9,791 bases of DNA from an uncultured Microbacterium sp. (GTDB taxonomy: Bacteria; Actinomycetota; Actinomycetes; Actinomycetales; Microbacteriaceae), in contig CALKHM010000149.1 in the NCBI GenBank assembly GCA_937988695.1, forward strand, positions 1-9,791, written 5' to 3'. A model generated the notes under the pieces. It had not been told where the DNA came from. It saw only the letters and a program-made list of their open reading frames with translations, and searched no databases. The stretch's first letter is position 1, and each line of letters opens with the position of its first letter. The position numbers were made by a program, and so were the translations under genes. Shown here one piece after another: positions 1 to 7,373 of the stretch.

Positions 1-746
1 TTCCCCGCATGAACGGTGTGCTGCATGCTCAGGGGGTGCTGTCGGTACAAGCCTTGGACCGCCCCGCCGATACGAGCGACGGATCCAAGCGCCGCCAGCC
101 GGAGCCAGAGGTTGAAATCGCTCGCAGCAGGCACCTCCGCACGGTGTCCACCGGCGATCTCGAGCGAGGCCACCCGGATCATCACCTCGGGCTGGTAGAT
201 GACGTTGCGCAGTCGCTTGGTGCGCAAGGCGAGCCATCTGCGACCCGACCACACCTTCAGCCGACGACGTCCCACGGCCGTCGGTGAGGCCGGCGGCTCA
301 CCGCTGAACGAGACGACGGGCCCGTAGACGAATGCCACGCCGGGATGGGAGTCGAGAACCTCGGCGGATCGGCGCAGCGATCCCGGAGGCAGCAGGTCGT
401 CCGGGTCCAGCTTGACGACATAGGGTGCCGTCGCGCTCTCCAACGCCTCATTGAACGTGACGATGTGCCCTTGATTCACCTCGTGCGCGACGACCTTGAC
501 GCGAGAGTCCTCGGCGGCAAGCGCCCGCGCGAGCTCGAGGCTCCCGTCCGTCGATGCGTCGTCGACGATCGTCACATCCACGTTGACGCCCCTCTGGGCG
601 AGCGCCGAGCGGACGGCCTGCTCCAGGTATTGCGAGTAGTTGTGGCATGGGATCACGACGGACACGCGGGGGTGCTCCAGGGCGAGACGCGGCTCCGCAG
701 AGCCATCCGTGGGCTTCCGATGCCGTGCTCCATACTGTCCAGTCAC
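1..746 (-). CDS. Family 2 glycosyltransferase, C-terminus cut by window edge (GT-C)
   Basis: Probably transfers a sugar from a nucleotide donor to a growing lipid-linked oligosaccharide on the cytoplasmic side of the membrane. I translated the frame by hand and it stays open from a GTG at 746 to the left edge: 248 codons, no stop. The GT-A nucleotide-binding start VSVVIPCHNYSQYL is at about residues 28-41, VDDASTDGS at about 61-69, and the metal/donor motif LDPDD at 113-117. A distal AASDFNLWLRLA block and a GLYRQHPLSMQHT block follow. The GTG overlaps the stop of the preceding glycosyltransferase (GTGA, 743-746) and has a GAGG eight bases upstream, which supports this start. The protein is a close paralogue of that neighbour (371 residues), so about 120 C-terminal residues are probably missing. 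Donor and acceptor cannot be read from the sequence. Family call is firm; the specific role is unknown. Confidence 0.9.
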   Translation of the reverse strand, partial: MTGQYGARHRKPTDGSAEPRLALEHPRVSVVIPCHNYSQYLEQAVRSALAQRGVNVDVTIVDDASTDGSLELARALAAEDSRVKVVAHEVNQGHIVTFNEALESATAPYVVKLDPDDLLPPGSLRRSAEVLDSHPGVAFVYGPVVSFSGEPPASPTAVGRRRLKVWSGRRWLALRTKRLRNVIYQPEVMIRVASLEIAGGHRAEVPAASDFNLWLRLAALGSVARIGGAVQGLYRQHPLSMQHTVHAG

Positions 747-1858
747 GTCCGATACCTCGTCATCCACGCCACACGATGGTTCCACCGTAGTTTTCGAAGC
801 AGCCGCGCCATCGACCACCAGGGTGTCCGGCTGTCCCGGCCTCTGGAGATGTGCCGCTGGAGCTGCCGCCATCGCGAAGTCCGCATCACGCCCTCGTCCA
901 GCTGCAATGCCAGCTCAACGAGGCCGTCTATCGGCTCGGTCGCCGCCGTTCCCGCGTCGAACGCATCCAGAGCACGCAGGATCGCCTCTCGGGACAGCGT
1001 CCTGTGCGCGCGTTGCCGAACGCCCTCAGGATCACGCAGCGTATCGGCGCACTCATCGAGAAACAGATCGAATGCCCTGGTCCGAGCCCGAAGATCCGAG
1101 AGGATGCCCGAGTGGATGGTGTGCTGCATGGATGCTGCATGAAGCCGATAGAGCCCCTGGACGGGGCCGCGGATCCTCGCAACCTGCCCCGTCGAGGCCA
1201 GTCGAAGCCAGAGATGATAGTCGCTGGCCTCCGGGACTTCCGACCGATGCCCTCCAGAAAGCGCGAGCATCGACGTGCGGATCATGACCTCGGGCTGCCG
1301 AATGACATTCACTCCACCCGCTGCGCGGCGCCAGACCCAACGCTCACCAGCCCACACTCGCACCGACCGTGTGCCCACGCCGGGCACCTGTGGCGCGGCG
1401 CCACGAAAGTACAGACTCCGACCGTAGACGAACGACACGTCAGGATGCCGCTCGAGGACGTCCGCCGACCGACGCAACGATCCCGGGGTCAGCAGATCAT
1501 CGGGATCGAGCTTGACGACATAAGGGGCCTTCGCTGACGCCAGCGCATCGTTGAACGTGTCGATGTGGCCTCGATTCTCGTCATGGACCTTCAGAGCCAC
1601 CCGTGAATCGCGAACGACCCAGTCCCTGCTGATCTCCAGACTGCCGTCCGTCGAACCATCGTCGACGATCGTGACATCCAGATCGACACCTTGCTGTGAG
1701 AGAACTGAGCGAAGTGCCGCATCCAGATACTCAGCGTAGTTATAGCAGGGGATGACTACGGAGACACGCGGATGTCTCGCCGCAGACCGAGCCACGGAAC
1801 CCCCCACGGGCCGAAGCCCGTCCTCGCCCGCCGGCGAGTGATGTTCAGCCGCGTCCAC
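743..1858 (-). CDS. Family 2 glycosyltransferase (GT-B)
   Basis: A 371-residue GT-A-fold glycosyltransferase, expected to act on the inner face of the membrane in oligosaccharide assembly. Visible motifs are VSVVIPCYNYAEYL (32-45), VDDGSTDGS (65-73), LDPDD (117-121, the donor/metal site), NVIRQPEVMIR (184-194), and ASDYHLWLRLA (211-221, the region that usually carries the catalytic base). A YRLHAASMQHT block follows near 240-250, then a helical tail rich in Arg. There is no membrane segment. The start is GTG, two bases after the flippase stop, with GAGG seven bases upstream. The roughly 30-residue polar leader before the first strand is longer than in GT-A, so an internal GTG at residue 22 is a possible alternative start. 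The stop overlaps the next gene's GTG. The protein is about 60-65% identical by eye to the downstream partial gene. Sugar specificity is unknown. Confidence 0.93.
   Translation of the reverse strand: MDAAEHHSPAGEDGLRPVGGSVARSAARHPRVSVVIPCYNYAEYLDAALRSVLSQQGVDLDVTIVDDGSTDGSLEISRDWVVRDSRVALKVHDENRGHIDTFNDALASAKAPYVVKLDPDDLLTPGSLRRSADVLERHPDVSFVYGRSLYFRGAAPQVPGVGTRSVRVWAGERWVWRRAAGGVNVIRQPEVMIRTSMLALSGGHRSEVPEASDYHLWLRLASTGQVARIRGPVQGLYRLHAASMQHTIHSGILSDLRARTRAFDLFLDECADTLRDPEGVRQRAHRTLSREAILRALDAFDAGTAATEPIDGLVELALQLDEGVMRTSRWRQLQRHISRGRDSRTPWWSMARLLRKLRWNHRVAWMTRYRT
755..758 (-). promoter_or_regulatory. Ribosome binding site for the partial glycosyltransferase (GT-C)
   Basis: GAGG on the minus strand, eight bases before the GTG at 746. 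It lies inside the 3' end of the preceding gene and decides the start of the partial gene, which has no ATG before its first conserved motif. Confidence 0.6.
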
Positions 1859-1860
1859 GC

Positions 1861-3423
1861 CTAGACCTCGTTCCTCGAAACATGATCGTTCTCTCCGGGG
1901 ACAGGTGAGGACTCCGGTTCACGCGTTGCACGACGAGAACGCACCAATCCGCCCAGCCGCACCACCGTCATCTGGAAAATGTCTTTGAGCGCCTCTCGCA
2001 TGAACATGCGCATTGCGAGCAGCTGGGCGAGGACGACAGCGACTCCTGTGACGAGCACGCAGATGACAGGGTTCAACGAGCCGCACAGCGCATAGACCGC
2101 GAATCCGATCCCGCCGGAGACGACCGCGGTGGCCATCGCACGTAAGAAGAGCCACGCAAGCGACCGCCAGCTGGACTCCAGCACGCTCGCCACGAGAGGC
2201 CACCGCACGAAGGTGGCGACGATGGCCACCGCCAGGAAGCCGAGAGCCCAGAAGACCAGGCCGTGGCGGGCCATCAATGCCGCCGACAACACAGTGAGCC
2301 CGTCGATGACAACGGCGTATATGAACCACACGCCCGGCCGACCGGCGCCATAGAGCAGACCATGATCGAGCATCGCTCCCATGACGAATATCGAGGCGAC
2401 GGCCAGAACCTGCGAGGTGACGACGCTCGGGCCCCACTTCTGGCCGAACACGCCCGGGAGAAGGATCGGCGACGTGAGCGCAACGAACACCATGACAGGG
2501 ACGATCACACCGTATGCGAGCGACAGAGATCGGCGATACACCGACCGAAGCCGCACCGGAGCATCGCGGACCCTCGCGAAGACGACGGTGGAGACCGGGA
2601 GTATCGCTGCGGCAGTGACATCTTGTGCGATCTGAGTGAGACGCTGCGCGACGTTGAGATATCCCAGGCCCGTCACGCCGAGTGCGGCGGTCACGATGGC
2701 GTTCTCCACCAGAGACCTGCCCACCTCGACGATCTCGACACCCACCACCTTGACGCCGAACGAAGCCATCGCCCTGAACTCGTGAACGGAGAAGGAGAGT
2801 CCGGGGCGCCAGCGCGCATACATCCAACCGAATACCGATACGACGAGCTGGTTCAGGACCGTCTGGGCAACGAGCGCCCAGACGCCGAAACCCATCAGCG
2901 CGATCACGACAGCGGCTGCCTGGCCAACCAGCGCGGCGACGATCGACTGCGTAGCAAGCGCCTGGAAACGCATACGACGTCGCAACAACGACATCGGCAC
3001 AGTGGTGAGGGTGACGATGAGGACTGCAGGCGCCAAGCCGACCACGACCAACGCGACGTCCGGAACATCGAAGAGAGCAGAGATGAGGGGAGCTGCGGCC
3101 ACCAATGCACCCGCCAGCACGACACCGATCGCGGACGTGAACCAGAAGGCGGTGCTGAGCATCCGCTGATCGACGTCCTTGGCTTGAACGATGTACGTCG
3201 AAAACCCCATGTCCGCCAGCAGATACGCGATCGGCAGCAGGGACAACGCGATGGCGACGGTGCCGAATTCCGCTGGCGACAGAAGACGAGTGAGAATCGC
3301 GACGGTGACGAATCCCGTGATCCTGACCGCCCAGCGCTGCGACGCCGTCCAGAGCACCGCGCCGAAGGCCCGATGCGCGAGTCCCGCTTCGGGTGCACCC
3401 CCCGGCACCTCGGGGGTGGTCAT
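1861..3423 (-). CDS. Oligosaccharide flippase, Wzx/PST family (WzxC-like)
   Basis: A 520-residue integral membrane protein expected to move lipid-linked oligosaccharide from the cytoplasmic to the outer face of the membrane. The N-terminal pattern is typical of the polysaccharide transporter branch of the MOP superfamily: a WTASQRWAVRITGFVTVAIL helix (about 25-44), then LTRLLSPAEFGTVAIALSLL. After it come roughly twelve to fourteen hydrophobic stretches spread over residues 20-480. The RRRMRFQALATQS segment near 148-160 is a characteristic loop. The last 25 or so residues are hydrophilic, a probable cytoplasmic tail. Length suits the family (about 450-520). The ATG overlaps the stop of the preceding glycosyltransferase (ATGA, 3420-3423); the upstream GGGTGGG is a weak ribosome site. 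Its place between glycosyltransferases supports a Wzx-like role. Substrate cannot be told from sequence. The gene is visibly less GC-rich than the sugar genes upstream. Confidence 0.93.
   Translation of the reverse strand: MTTPEVPGGAPEAGLAHRAFGAVLWTASQRWAVRITGFVTVAILTRLLSPAEFGTVAIALSLLPIAYLLADMGFSTYIVQAKDVDQRMLSTAFWFTSAIGVVLAGALVAAAPLISALFDVPDVALVVVGLAPAVLIVTLTTVPMSLLRRRMRFQALATQSIVAALVGQAAAVVIALMGFGVWALVAQTVLNQLVVSVFGWMYARWRPGLSFSVHEFRAMASFGVKVVGVEIVEVGRSLVENAIVTAALGVTGLGYLNVAQRLTQIAQDVTAAAILPVSTVVFARVRDAPVRLRSVYRRSLSLAYGVIVPVMVFVALTSPILLPGVFGQKWGPSVVTSQVLAVASIFVMGAMLDHGLLYGAGRPGVWFIYAVVIDGLTVLSAALMARHGLVFWALGFLAVAIVATFVRWPLVASVLESSWRSLAWLFLRAMATAVVSGGIGFAVYALCGSLNPVICVLVTGVAVVLAQLLAMRMFMREALKDIFQMTVVRLGGLVRSRRATREPESSPVPGENDHVSRNEV
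1866..1869 (-). promoter_or_regulatory. Ribosome binding site for glycosyltransferase GT-B
   Basis: GAGG on the minus strand, seven bases before the GTG at 1858, within a longer purine-rich GAGGAACGAGG run at 1866-1876. It sits in the last codons of the flippase gene. It supports independent or re-initiated translation at the one junction of the operon that is not a 4-base overlap. Confidence 0.6.
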
Positions 3424-4481
3424 GTTCCCACCCGCAACTCGCGTTGGTCACGCAGGAACGTCCGGTGGGCTTCGATCCGGAACCACGCCGCCGCCAGGGG
3501 CGTTCGCACCACGACGCGATAGAACGTCCGGATCAACCAGTCCGCTGGTGCGACGGATGCGGCGAACGTCGACAGCCTCTCCACGTTCTCGTCGTGATCC
3601 TCGTCGTTCGGAAGATACATCGTCTGTCGGAGAGCCTCCCGCGCCAGCCGCCTGCGGGCAAGGCGCTCCAGACGGTTCGCCCCTTTCAGGTGAACGCCGT
3701 CGATCTCGAAGAACGCGCGGTACGTGTTCGACCTCGCTACGAAGTCGTCCAGCAGCCCGGAATAGGAAACCGAGTGCATGTTGGAGTCGTGCACCCGGTA
3801 ATATGCCTGGATCCTACCGTTCACTCGCCCCACATCGGCGTGCGCAGCGGCGCGCATCCAGAGGTACATGTCAGCGCTGTGCGGAAAACGAGGGTCCCAT
3901 CCTCCACCGAGGTCCGCGAGAAGCTCCGACCGCATGACGACCTCCGGGCTGCGGATCATGTTCCGCCCGCGACGACACATGTGTCCGACCCACTCCTGAC
4001 CGGACCACTTGGTCCAGGTGAGCGTAGCGCCCGGCCACGATTCGCACTCGTCGGTCGCGGGCGGTGTCGACTCGCTGAAATCCCGCGGATGCCCATAGAC
4101 GAGACCGATGCTCGGATCGAACTCCATGAGAGTGACAGCCCGGCCGAGGCATCCGGGTGCGAGCGCATCATCGGCCGACATCAGGACAACGTACTTTCCG
4201 GTCGTCCGTCTCAGCCCGTCGTTGTACGTCGCGATGTGCCGCATGTTCCGCTCGTGCTCGACGAGCATGACACGATCGTCGGCGGATGCCAGCCTCCGGG
4301 CGACATCCAGACTGCCGTCGGTCGAGCAGTCGTCGACGATGATCACCTCGACCTGGACACCCTCTTGGCCGAGGACCGAGCCGACCGCGTCGGGAAGGTA
4401 CGCACCGTAGTTGTAGTTGGGGATCACGACGCTGACCGTGGGGCGTCGTGAAAGAGGCGCGGGGGTGACCTGGCGACTCAC
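3420..4481 (-). CDS. Family 2 glycosyltransferase (GT-A)
   Basis: A 353-residue soluble GT-A-fold glycosyltransferase, probably adding a sugar to the lipid-linked oligosaccharide later handled by the adjacent flippase. Motifs are VSVVIPNYNYGAYL (16-29), VDDCSTDGS (49-57), SADDALAPG (102-110, the donor/metal site), NMIRSPEVVMR (174-184) and SADMYLWMRAA (202-212), then YYRVHDSNMHS. These match the layout of the two downstream glycosyltransferases, so all three belong to one subfamily, with this one the more distant member. Its acidic site reads SADD where the others have LDPDD. The start is GTG, overlapping the aminotransferase stop (GTGA, 4478-4481), with GGAG six bases upstream. It is the first gene of the lower-GC half of the window. 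Donor sugar is unknown; the upstream cassette suggests an amino sugar, but that is inference. Confidence 0.93.
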   Translation of the reverse strand: MSRQVTPAPLSRRPTVSVVIPNYNYGAYLPDAVGSVLGQEGVQVEVIIVDDCSTDGSLDVARRLASADDRVMLVEHERNMRHIATYNDGLRRTTGKYVVLMSADDALAPGCLGRAVTLMEFDPSIGLVYGHPRDFSESTPPATDECESWPGATLTWTKWSGQEWVGHMCRRGRNMIRSPEVVMRSELLADLGGGWDPRFPHSADMYLWMRAAAHADVGRVNGRIQAYYRVHDSNMHSVSYSGLLDDFVARSNTYRAFFEIDGVHLKGANRLERLARRRLAREALRQTMYLPNDEDHDENVERLSTFAASVAPADWLIRTFYRVVVRTPLAAAWFRIEAHRTFLRDQRELRVGT

Positions 4482-5611
4482 GATGTGCTCCGCGAGACGG
4501 GTTCACGGCCCGCGACAACGCGCCGCAACACGTCACCGACGATCTGCTGCTGCTGCTCGGTCAGGTGCGGGAACATCGGAAGCGACAGGATGCGGTCGGC
4601 GGCGGCCTCGGCGACGGGGAACTGCCCGCGCCGATAGCCGAGAGCGGCATACGCCTCGGTCAGCGGCACGATCGTCGGATAGTGGATGCCGACCCCGATC
4701 CCCGCCCCGCCGAGCTCTGTCATCACGCGGTCGCGTTCTTCGACGCGGACGACGTAGAGGTGCCAGACGTCGACGTTGCCTGGCCGCACCGACGGCGTGC
4801 GCACGGCGTCGACGTCGGCGAAGAGCTCCTCGTACCGCGCGGCGGCGGCGCGGCGTGCGGCGTTCCAGCCGTCGAGCCGCCGCAGCTTCGCACGCAGCAC
4901 CGTCGCCTGCACGGCATCCAGCCGAGCGTTCATGCCGATGTGATCGTGCACGTACTTCACCGAGCTGCCGTGGGCCGCGAGGTTGCGCATCAGCGCCGCG
5001 GCGCCCGCGTCGTCGGTCAGGACGGCACCCGCGTCACCGGCGGCGCCGAGGTTCTTGCCCGGGTAGAAGCTCGTCGCCGCGATCCGCCCGAGCGCACCGG
5101 CTCGTCCCGCACGGGAGGACGCGCCCTGAGCCTGCGCCGCGTCCTCGATGAGCACGAGCCCGTGCCGCTGCGCGATCGGGGCGATCTCATCCACGGGCGC
5201 TGTCTGACCGAACAGGTGCACGGGAACGATCGCCCGTGTGCGCGACGTGATGGCTGCCTCGACGGCATCCGGGTCCATCAGCAGGTGCTCGTCGTCGACG
5301 TCGACGAAGACCGGCACAGCCCCGATGCGCGAGGCGGCCTCCGCCGTGGCGATGAACGTGTTCGCCGGCATGATGACCTCGTCGCCGGCCTGGACGCCTG
5401 CCGCCCGGTAGGCGAGCTCGAGCGCATCGGTGCCGTTGGAGACGCCGATCACGTGGTCGACGCCGATGTAGGCGGCATACTCCTGCTCGAACGCGTCGAC
5501 CTCCGATCCGCCGATGAAGCCGGCTGAGCCGAACTGGCGCTGCCAGACCGGCAGCACTTCGTCGGCGATCTCGGCCTGCTGCGCGGCAAGATCGAGGAAC
5601 GGAACGTTCAT
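4478..5611 (-). CDS. DegT/DnrJ/EryC1-type PLP-dependent sugar aminotransferase (DegT-2)
   Basis: A 377-residue nucleotide-sugar aminotransferase of fold type I. It would place an amino group on a keto sugar nucleotide, probably from glutamate, using pyridoxal phosphate. Motifs are MNVPFLDLAAQ at the start, GVSNGTDALELA (56-67), MPANTFIATAEA (81-92), PVHLFGQTAPVDEI (130-143), IEDAAQAQGA (155-164; Asp157 should contact the pyridine nitrogen), and SFYPGKNLGAAGDAGA (181-196; Lys186 should be the Schiff-base lysine). These are the hallmarks of the WbpE/QdtB/FdtB-like branch, whose known members aminate C3 of 3-keto sugars. C3 specificity here is inference. The ATG overlaps the acyltransferase stop (ATGA, 5608-5611) with GGGAG seven bases upstream. 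Together with the upstream oxidoreductase and the acyltransferase it forms an oxidise, aminate, acylate trio. Confidence 0.94.
   Translation of the reverse strand: MNVPFLDLAAQQAEIADEVLPVWQRQFGSAGFIGGSEVDAFEQEYAAYIGVDHVIGVSNGTDALELAYRAAGVQAGDEVIMPANTFIATAEAASRIGAVPVFVDVDDEHLLMDPDAVEAAITSRTRAIVPVHLFGQTAPVDEIAPIAQRHGLVLIEDAAQAQGASSRAGRAGALGRIAATSFYPGKNLGAAGDAGAVLTDDAGAAALMRNLAAHGSSVKYVHDHIGMNARLDAVQATVLRAKLRRLDGWNAARRAAAARYEELFADVDAVRTPSVRPGNVDVWHLYVVRVEERDRVMTELGGAGIGVGIHYPTIVPLTEAYAALGYRRGQFPVAEAAADRILSLPMFPHLTEQQQQIVGDVLRRVVAGREPVSRSTS
4488..4491 (-). promoter_or_regulatory. Ribosome binding site for glycosyltransferase GT-A
   Basis: GGAG on the minus strand, six bases before the GTG at 4481, inside the 3' end of the upstream aminotransferase gene. 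It fixes the GTG as the start. Confidence 0.6.
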
Positions 5612-6234
5612 GCGGACTCTCCCAGTTCTCGTGCGGGCACTCCGGCCCAGGTCTGCTGCTGCGGCACATCGGTGAGCACTACTGCGCCCATCCCGATCGT
5701 CGAGGCCGCGCCGATCGCGACGCCCTGGCGCACCGAGGCGTTCATGCCCAGATAGGCCGCTTCGCCGACCTGGACGCCGCCGCCGAGGGCGACGCCGGCG
5801 GCCAGGGTGCTGAAGTCGGAGAGCACGTCGTCGTGTGTGATCGTGCAGCCGGGCATCACCACGACATGGTGTCCGAGGCGGGCGTCGGCGGTGACCACGA
5901 CACCGTCGAGCAGGATGCTGCCCACGCCGACGTCGCTGGTCGTCCCGACGCGCGCCGACCGCGCCACGTAGGTGGCGTACCGGTCATCGGCCACGCCGAA
6001 CTTCGTCAGCCTGCGGACCACGTTGCGCCGGCTCGCACTCGGCCCGACGCACACCAGCAGCTGCTCGTCACGTTGTGCGGCCAGGGCCAGCGGCCCGACG
6101 ACGGGCACGCCCGCCACCTCGGTGTCATGCAGGTCCACATCATCATCGAGGATGCCGACCACGCCGGTGATACCGGCGGCGAGCACTTCGCGAGCAAGAC
6201 CGCTCGCCCCCACCAGAAGCAGCCCGTCGGTCAT
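5608..6234 (-). CDS. NeuD/PglD-like left-handed beta-helix sugar N-acyltransferase
   Basis: A 208-residue acyltransferase, probably transferring an acetyl or other acyl group from acyl-CoA to the amino group made by an adjacent aminotransferase. Residues 5-20 (LLLVGASGLAREVLAA) begin the Rossmann-like N-terminal domain of the NeuD/PglD family. Glycine- and valine-rich hexapeptide repeats from about 95 to 190 predict the left-handed beta-helix. His134 in TITHDDV aligns with the catalytic His of PglD, there followed by Glu and here by Asp135. TWAGVPARELG (195-205) is the usual C-terminal ending that binds CoA. Length is normal for the family (about 200-215). It overlaps both neighbours by four bases. 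Acyl donor and sugar acceptor cannot be read; O-acetylation, as for sialic-acid NeuD, is the main alternative. Confidence 0.92.
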   Translation of the reverse strand: MTDGLLLVGASGLAREVLAAGITGVVGILDDDVDLHDTEVAGVPVVGPLALAAQRDEQLLVCVGPSASRRNVVRRLTKFGVADDRYATYVARSARVGTTSDVGVGSILLDGVVVTADARLGHHVVVMPGCTITHDDVLSDFSTLAAGVALGGGVQVGEAAYLGMNASVRQGVAIGAASTIGMGAVVLTDVPQQQTWAGVPARELGESA

Positions 6235-7373
6235 GACACCGCCCGGGGATCCCGGAGCACGGCCAGGACGCGGTCCTGGTCGGCGTCGGTCAGCGTGTGG
6301 AACAGCGGCAGGATGAGCGTGCGATCGGTGAGCCGCTCGGTGACCGGCAGCCCGTGCGCGGGGGTCAGCTCGCGATAGGGCGGCTGCCGGTGCGAGGCCA
6401 TGATGCCCCGCCGCGCGGAGACGTCGGCGTGCGCGAGCGCCTCGAGCAGCCCTTCCCGGTCGACCGGGTAGCCGTCTTCGACCTCGACCCAGAACGACTG
6501 ATAGTTTCCGGTGCCATATTCCGGGTCGTCGACCGCGCGCAGGCCGTCGATCGCCGCGATGTGCTCCTGGTAACGAGCCGCCAACTCTCGCCGGCGCGCG
6601 ACGATCTCGGGAAGCCGACCGAGCTGGACGAGCCCGACGGCCGCCTGCAGATCGGTCATCCGGAAGTTGAACCCGACCTCGGTGTACTCCTCTGCGGGAG
6701 GCAGCACCGACCGGTGGCGGTCGGCTGCAGACACGCTCATGGCGTGTTCACGGAGCGTCTTCGCACGCGCGGCCCACTCGGGGTTCGAGGTGGTGAGCAT
6801 TCCGCCCTCGCCCGTGGTCAACAGCTTGCGCGGGTGGAACGACCAGGCGGCGATCTCGGCCCCGGCACCGACCGGGCGCCCCTTGTACGTGGAACCCGCA
6901 CCGCACGCGGCATCCTCGACGACGACGATCTTGAACGGATCCGTCGCCGCGCGCACGTCGTCGAGGTCGAGCGGGACGCCGCCCTGGTCGACGCCGATGA
7001 CGGCGCGGGTGTTCGGGGTGAGAGCGGCACGCACGGTGTCGCCGGTGATGTTGCCGGTGAGCGGATCGACGTCGGCGAACACGGGGTTCGCACCCACATA
7101 CCGCACGGCGTTGGTGGTGGCGATGAACGAGAACGACGGCACCACGACATCGTCGCCCGGACGCACGTCGGCGACGATGAGCGCCAGGTGCAGCGCAGTG
7201 GTGCAGCTGGTGGTGGCCACCGCGTGCGCGGCCTGCATCGCGCCTGCGAACTCCTCCTCGAACCGCGCCACACGCGGGCCCTGTGCGACCCAACCGCTCG
7301 CGATCGTCTCGGCGACGGCGGCGGCCTCTTCCTGGCCCAGCCAGGGGACCATGACGTTGATGCGCTCGCTCAT
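6231..7373 (-). CDS. DegT/DnrJ/EryC1-type PLP-dependent sugar aminotransferase (DegT-1)
   Basis: A 380-residue PLP-dependent aminotransferase for a keto nucleotide sugar. Key parts are PWLGQEEAAAVAETIASGWV (10-29), SCTTALHLAL (56-65), VPSFSFIATTNAVRYVGA (78-95), VEDAACGAGS (152-161; Asp154 at the pyridine nitrogen) and SFHPRKLLTTGEGG (178-191; Lys183 as the Schiff-base lysine). A YTEVGFNFRMTDLQAAVGL segment near 230-250 follows. It belongs to a different branch from the second aminotransferase in this cassette: the active-site context is SFHPRK rather than SFYPGK, and the substrate-side loop reads VDQGGVPLDLDD (128-139) rather than VHLFGQTAPVDE. The SFHPRK/TTGEGG branch often aminates 4-keto sugars, so C4 amination is a reasonable but unproven guess. 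It overlaps the epimerase stop (ATGA, 7370-7373); the ribosome site is weak, consistent with translational coupling. Confidence 0.94.
   Translation of the reverse strand: MSERINVMVPWLGQEEAAAVAETIASGWVAQGPRVARFEEEFAGAMQAAHAVATTSCTTALHLALIVADVRPGDDVVVPSFSFIATTNAVRYVGANPVFADVDPLTGNITGDTVRAALTPNTRAVIGVDQGGVPLDLDDVRAATDPFKIVVVEDAACGAGSTYKGRPVGAGAEIAAWSFHPRKLLTTGEGGMLTTSNPEWAARAKTLREHAMSVSAADRHRSVLPPAEEYTEVGFNFRMTDLQAAVGLVQLGRLPEIVARRRELAARYQEHIAAIDGLRAVDDPEYGTGNYQSFWVEVEDGYPVDREGLLEALAHADVSARRGIMASHRQPPYRELTPAHGLPVTERLTDRTLILPLFHTLTDADQDRVLAVLRDPRAVS

Noticed and set aside
345..1142. 265-codon plus-strand frame at the left end
   Set aside because: It is antisense to the two paralogous glycosyltransferases and spans their junction; no domain can be seen.
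1106..1765. Direct DNA repeat or recent transposition
   Set aside because: The similarity to 3-665 is that of diverged coding paralogues in the same frame, with many synonymous differences and no terminal repeats or transposase.
1919..3451. 510-codon minus-strand frame over the flippase region
   Set aside because: It is a shifted frame of the flippase, rich in Arg, Gly and His and with no membrane segments. The 520-residue frame alongside it has the full transporter pattern.
2263..3522. 419-codon open frame on the plus strand
   Set aside because: It is antisense to the flippase and GT-A genes and reads as Asp/Arg/His-rich low-complexity sequence with no domain. It is a by-product of GC-rich codon bias.
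3393..4451. 352-codon open frame on the plus strand
   Set aside because: It is the antisense shadow of GT-A, whose glycosyltransferase motifs on the minus strand are clear.
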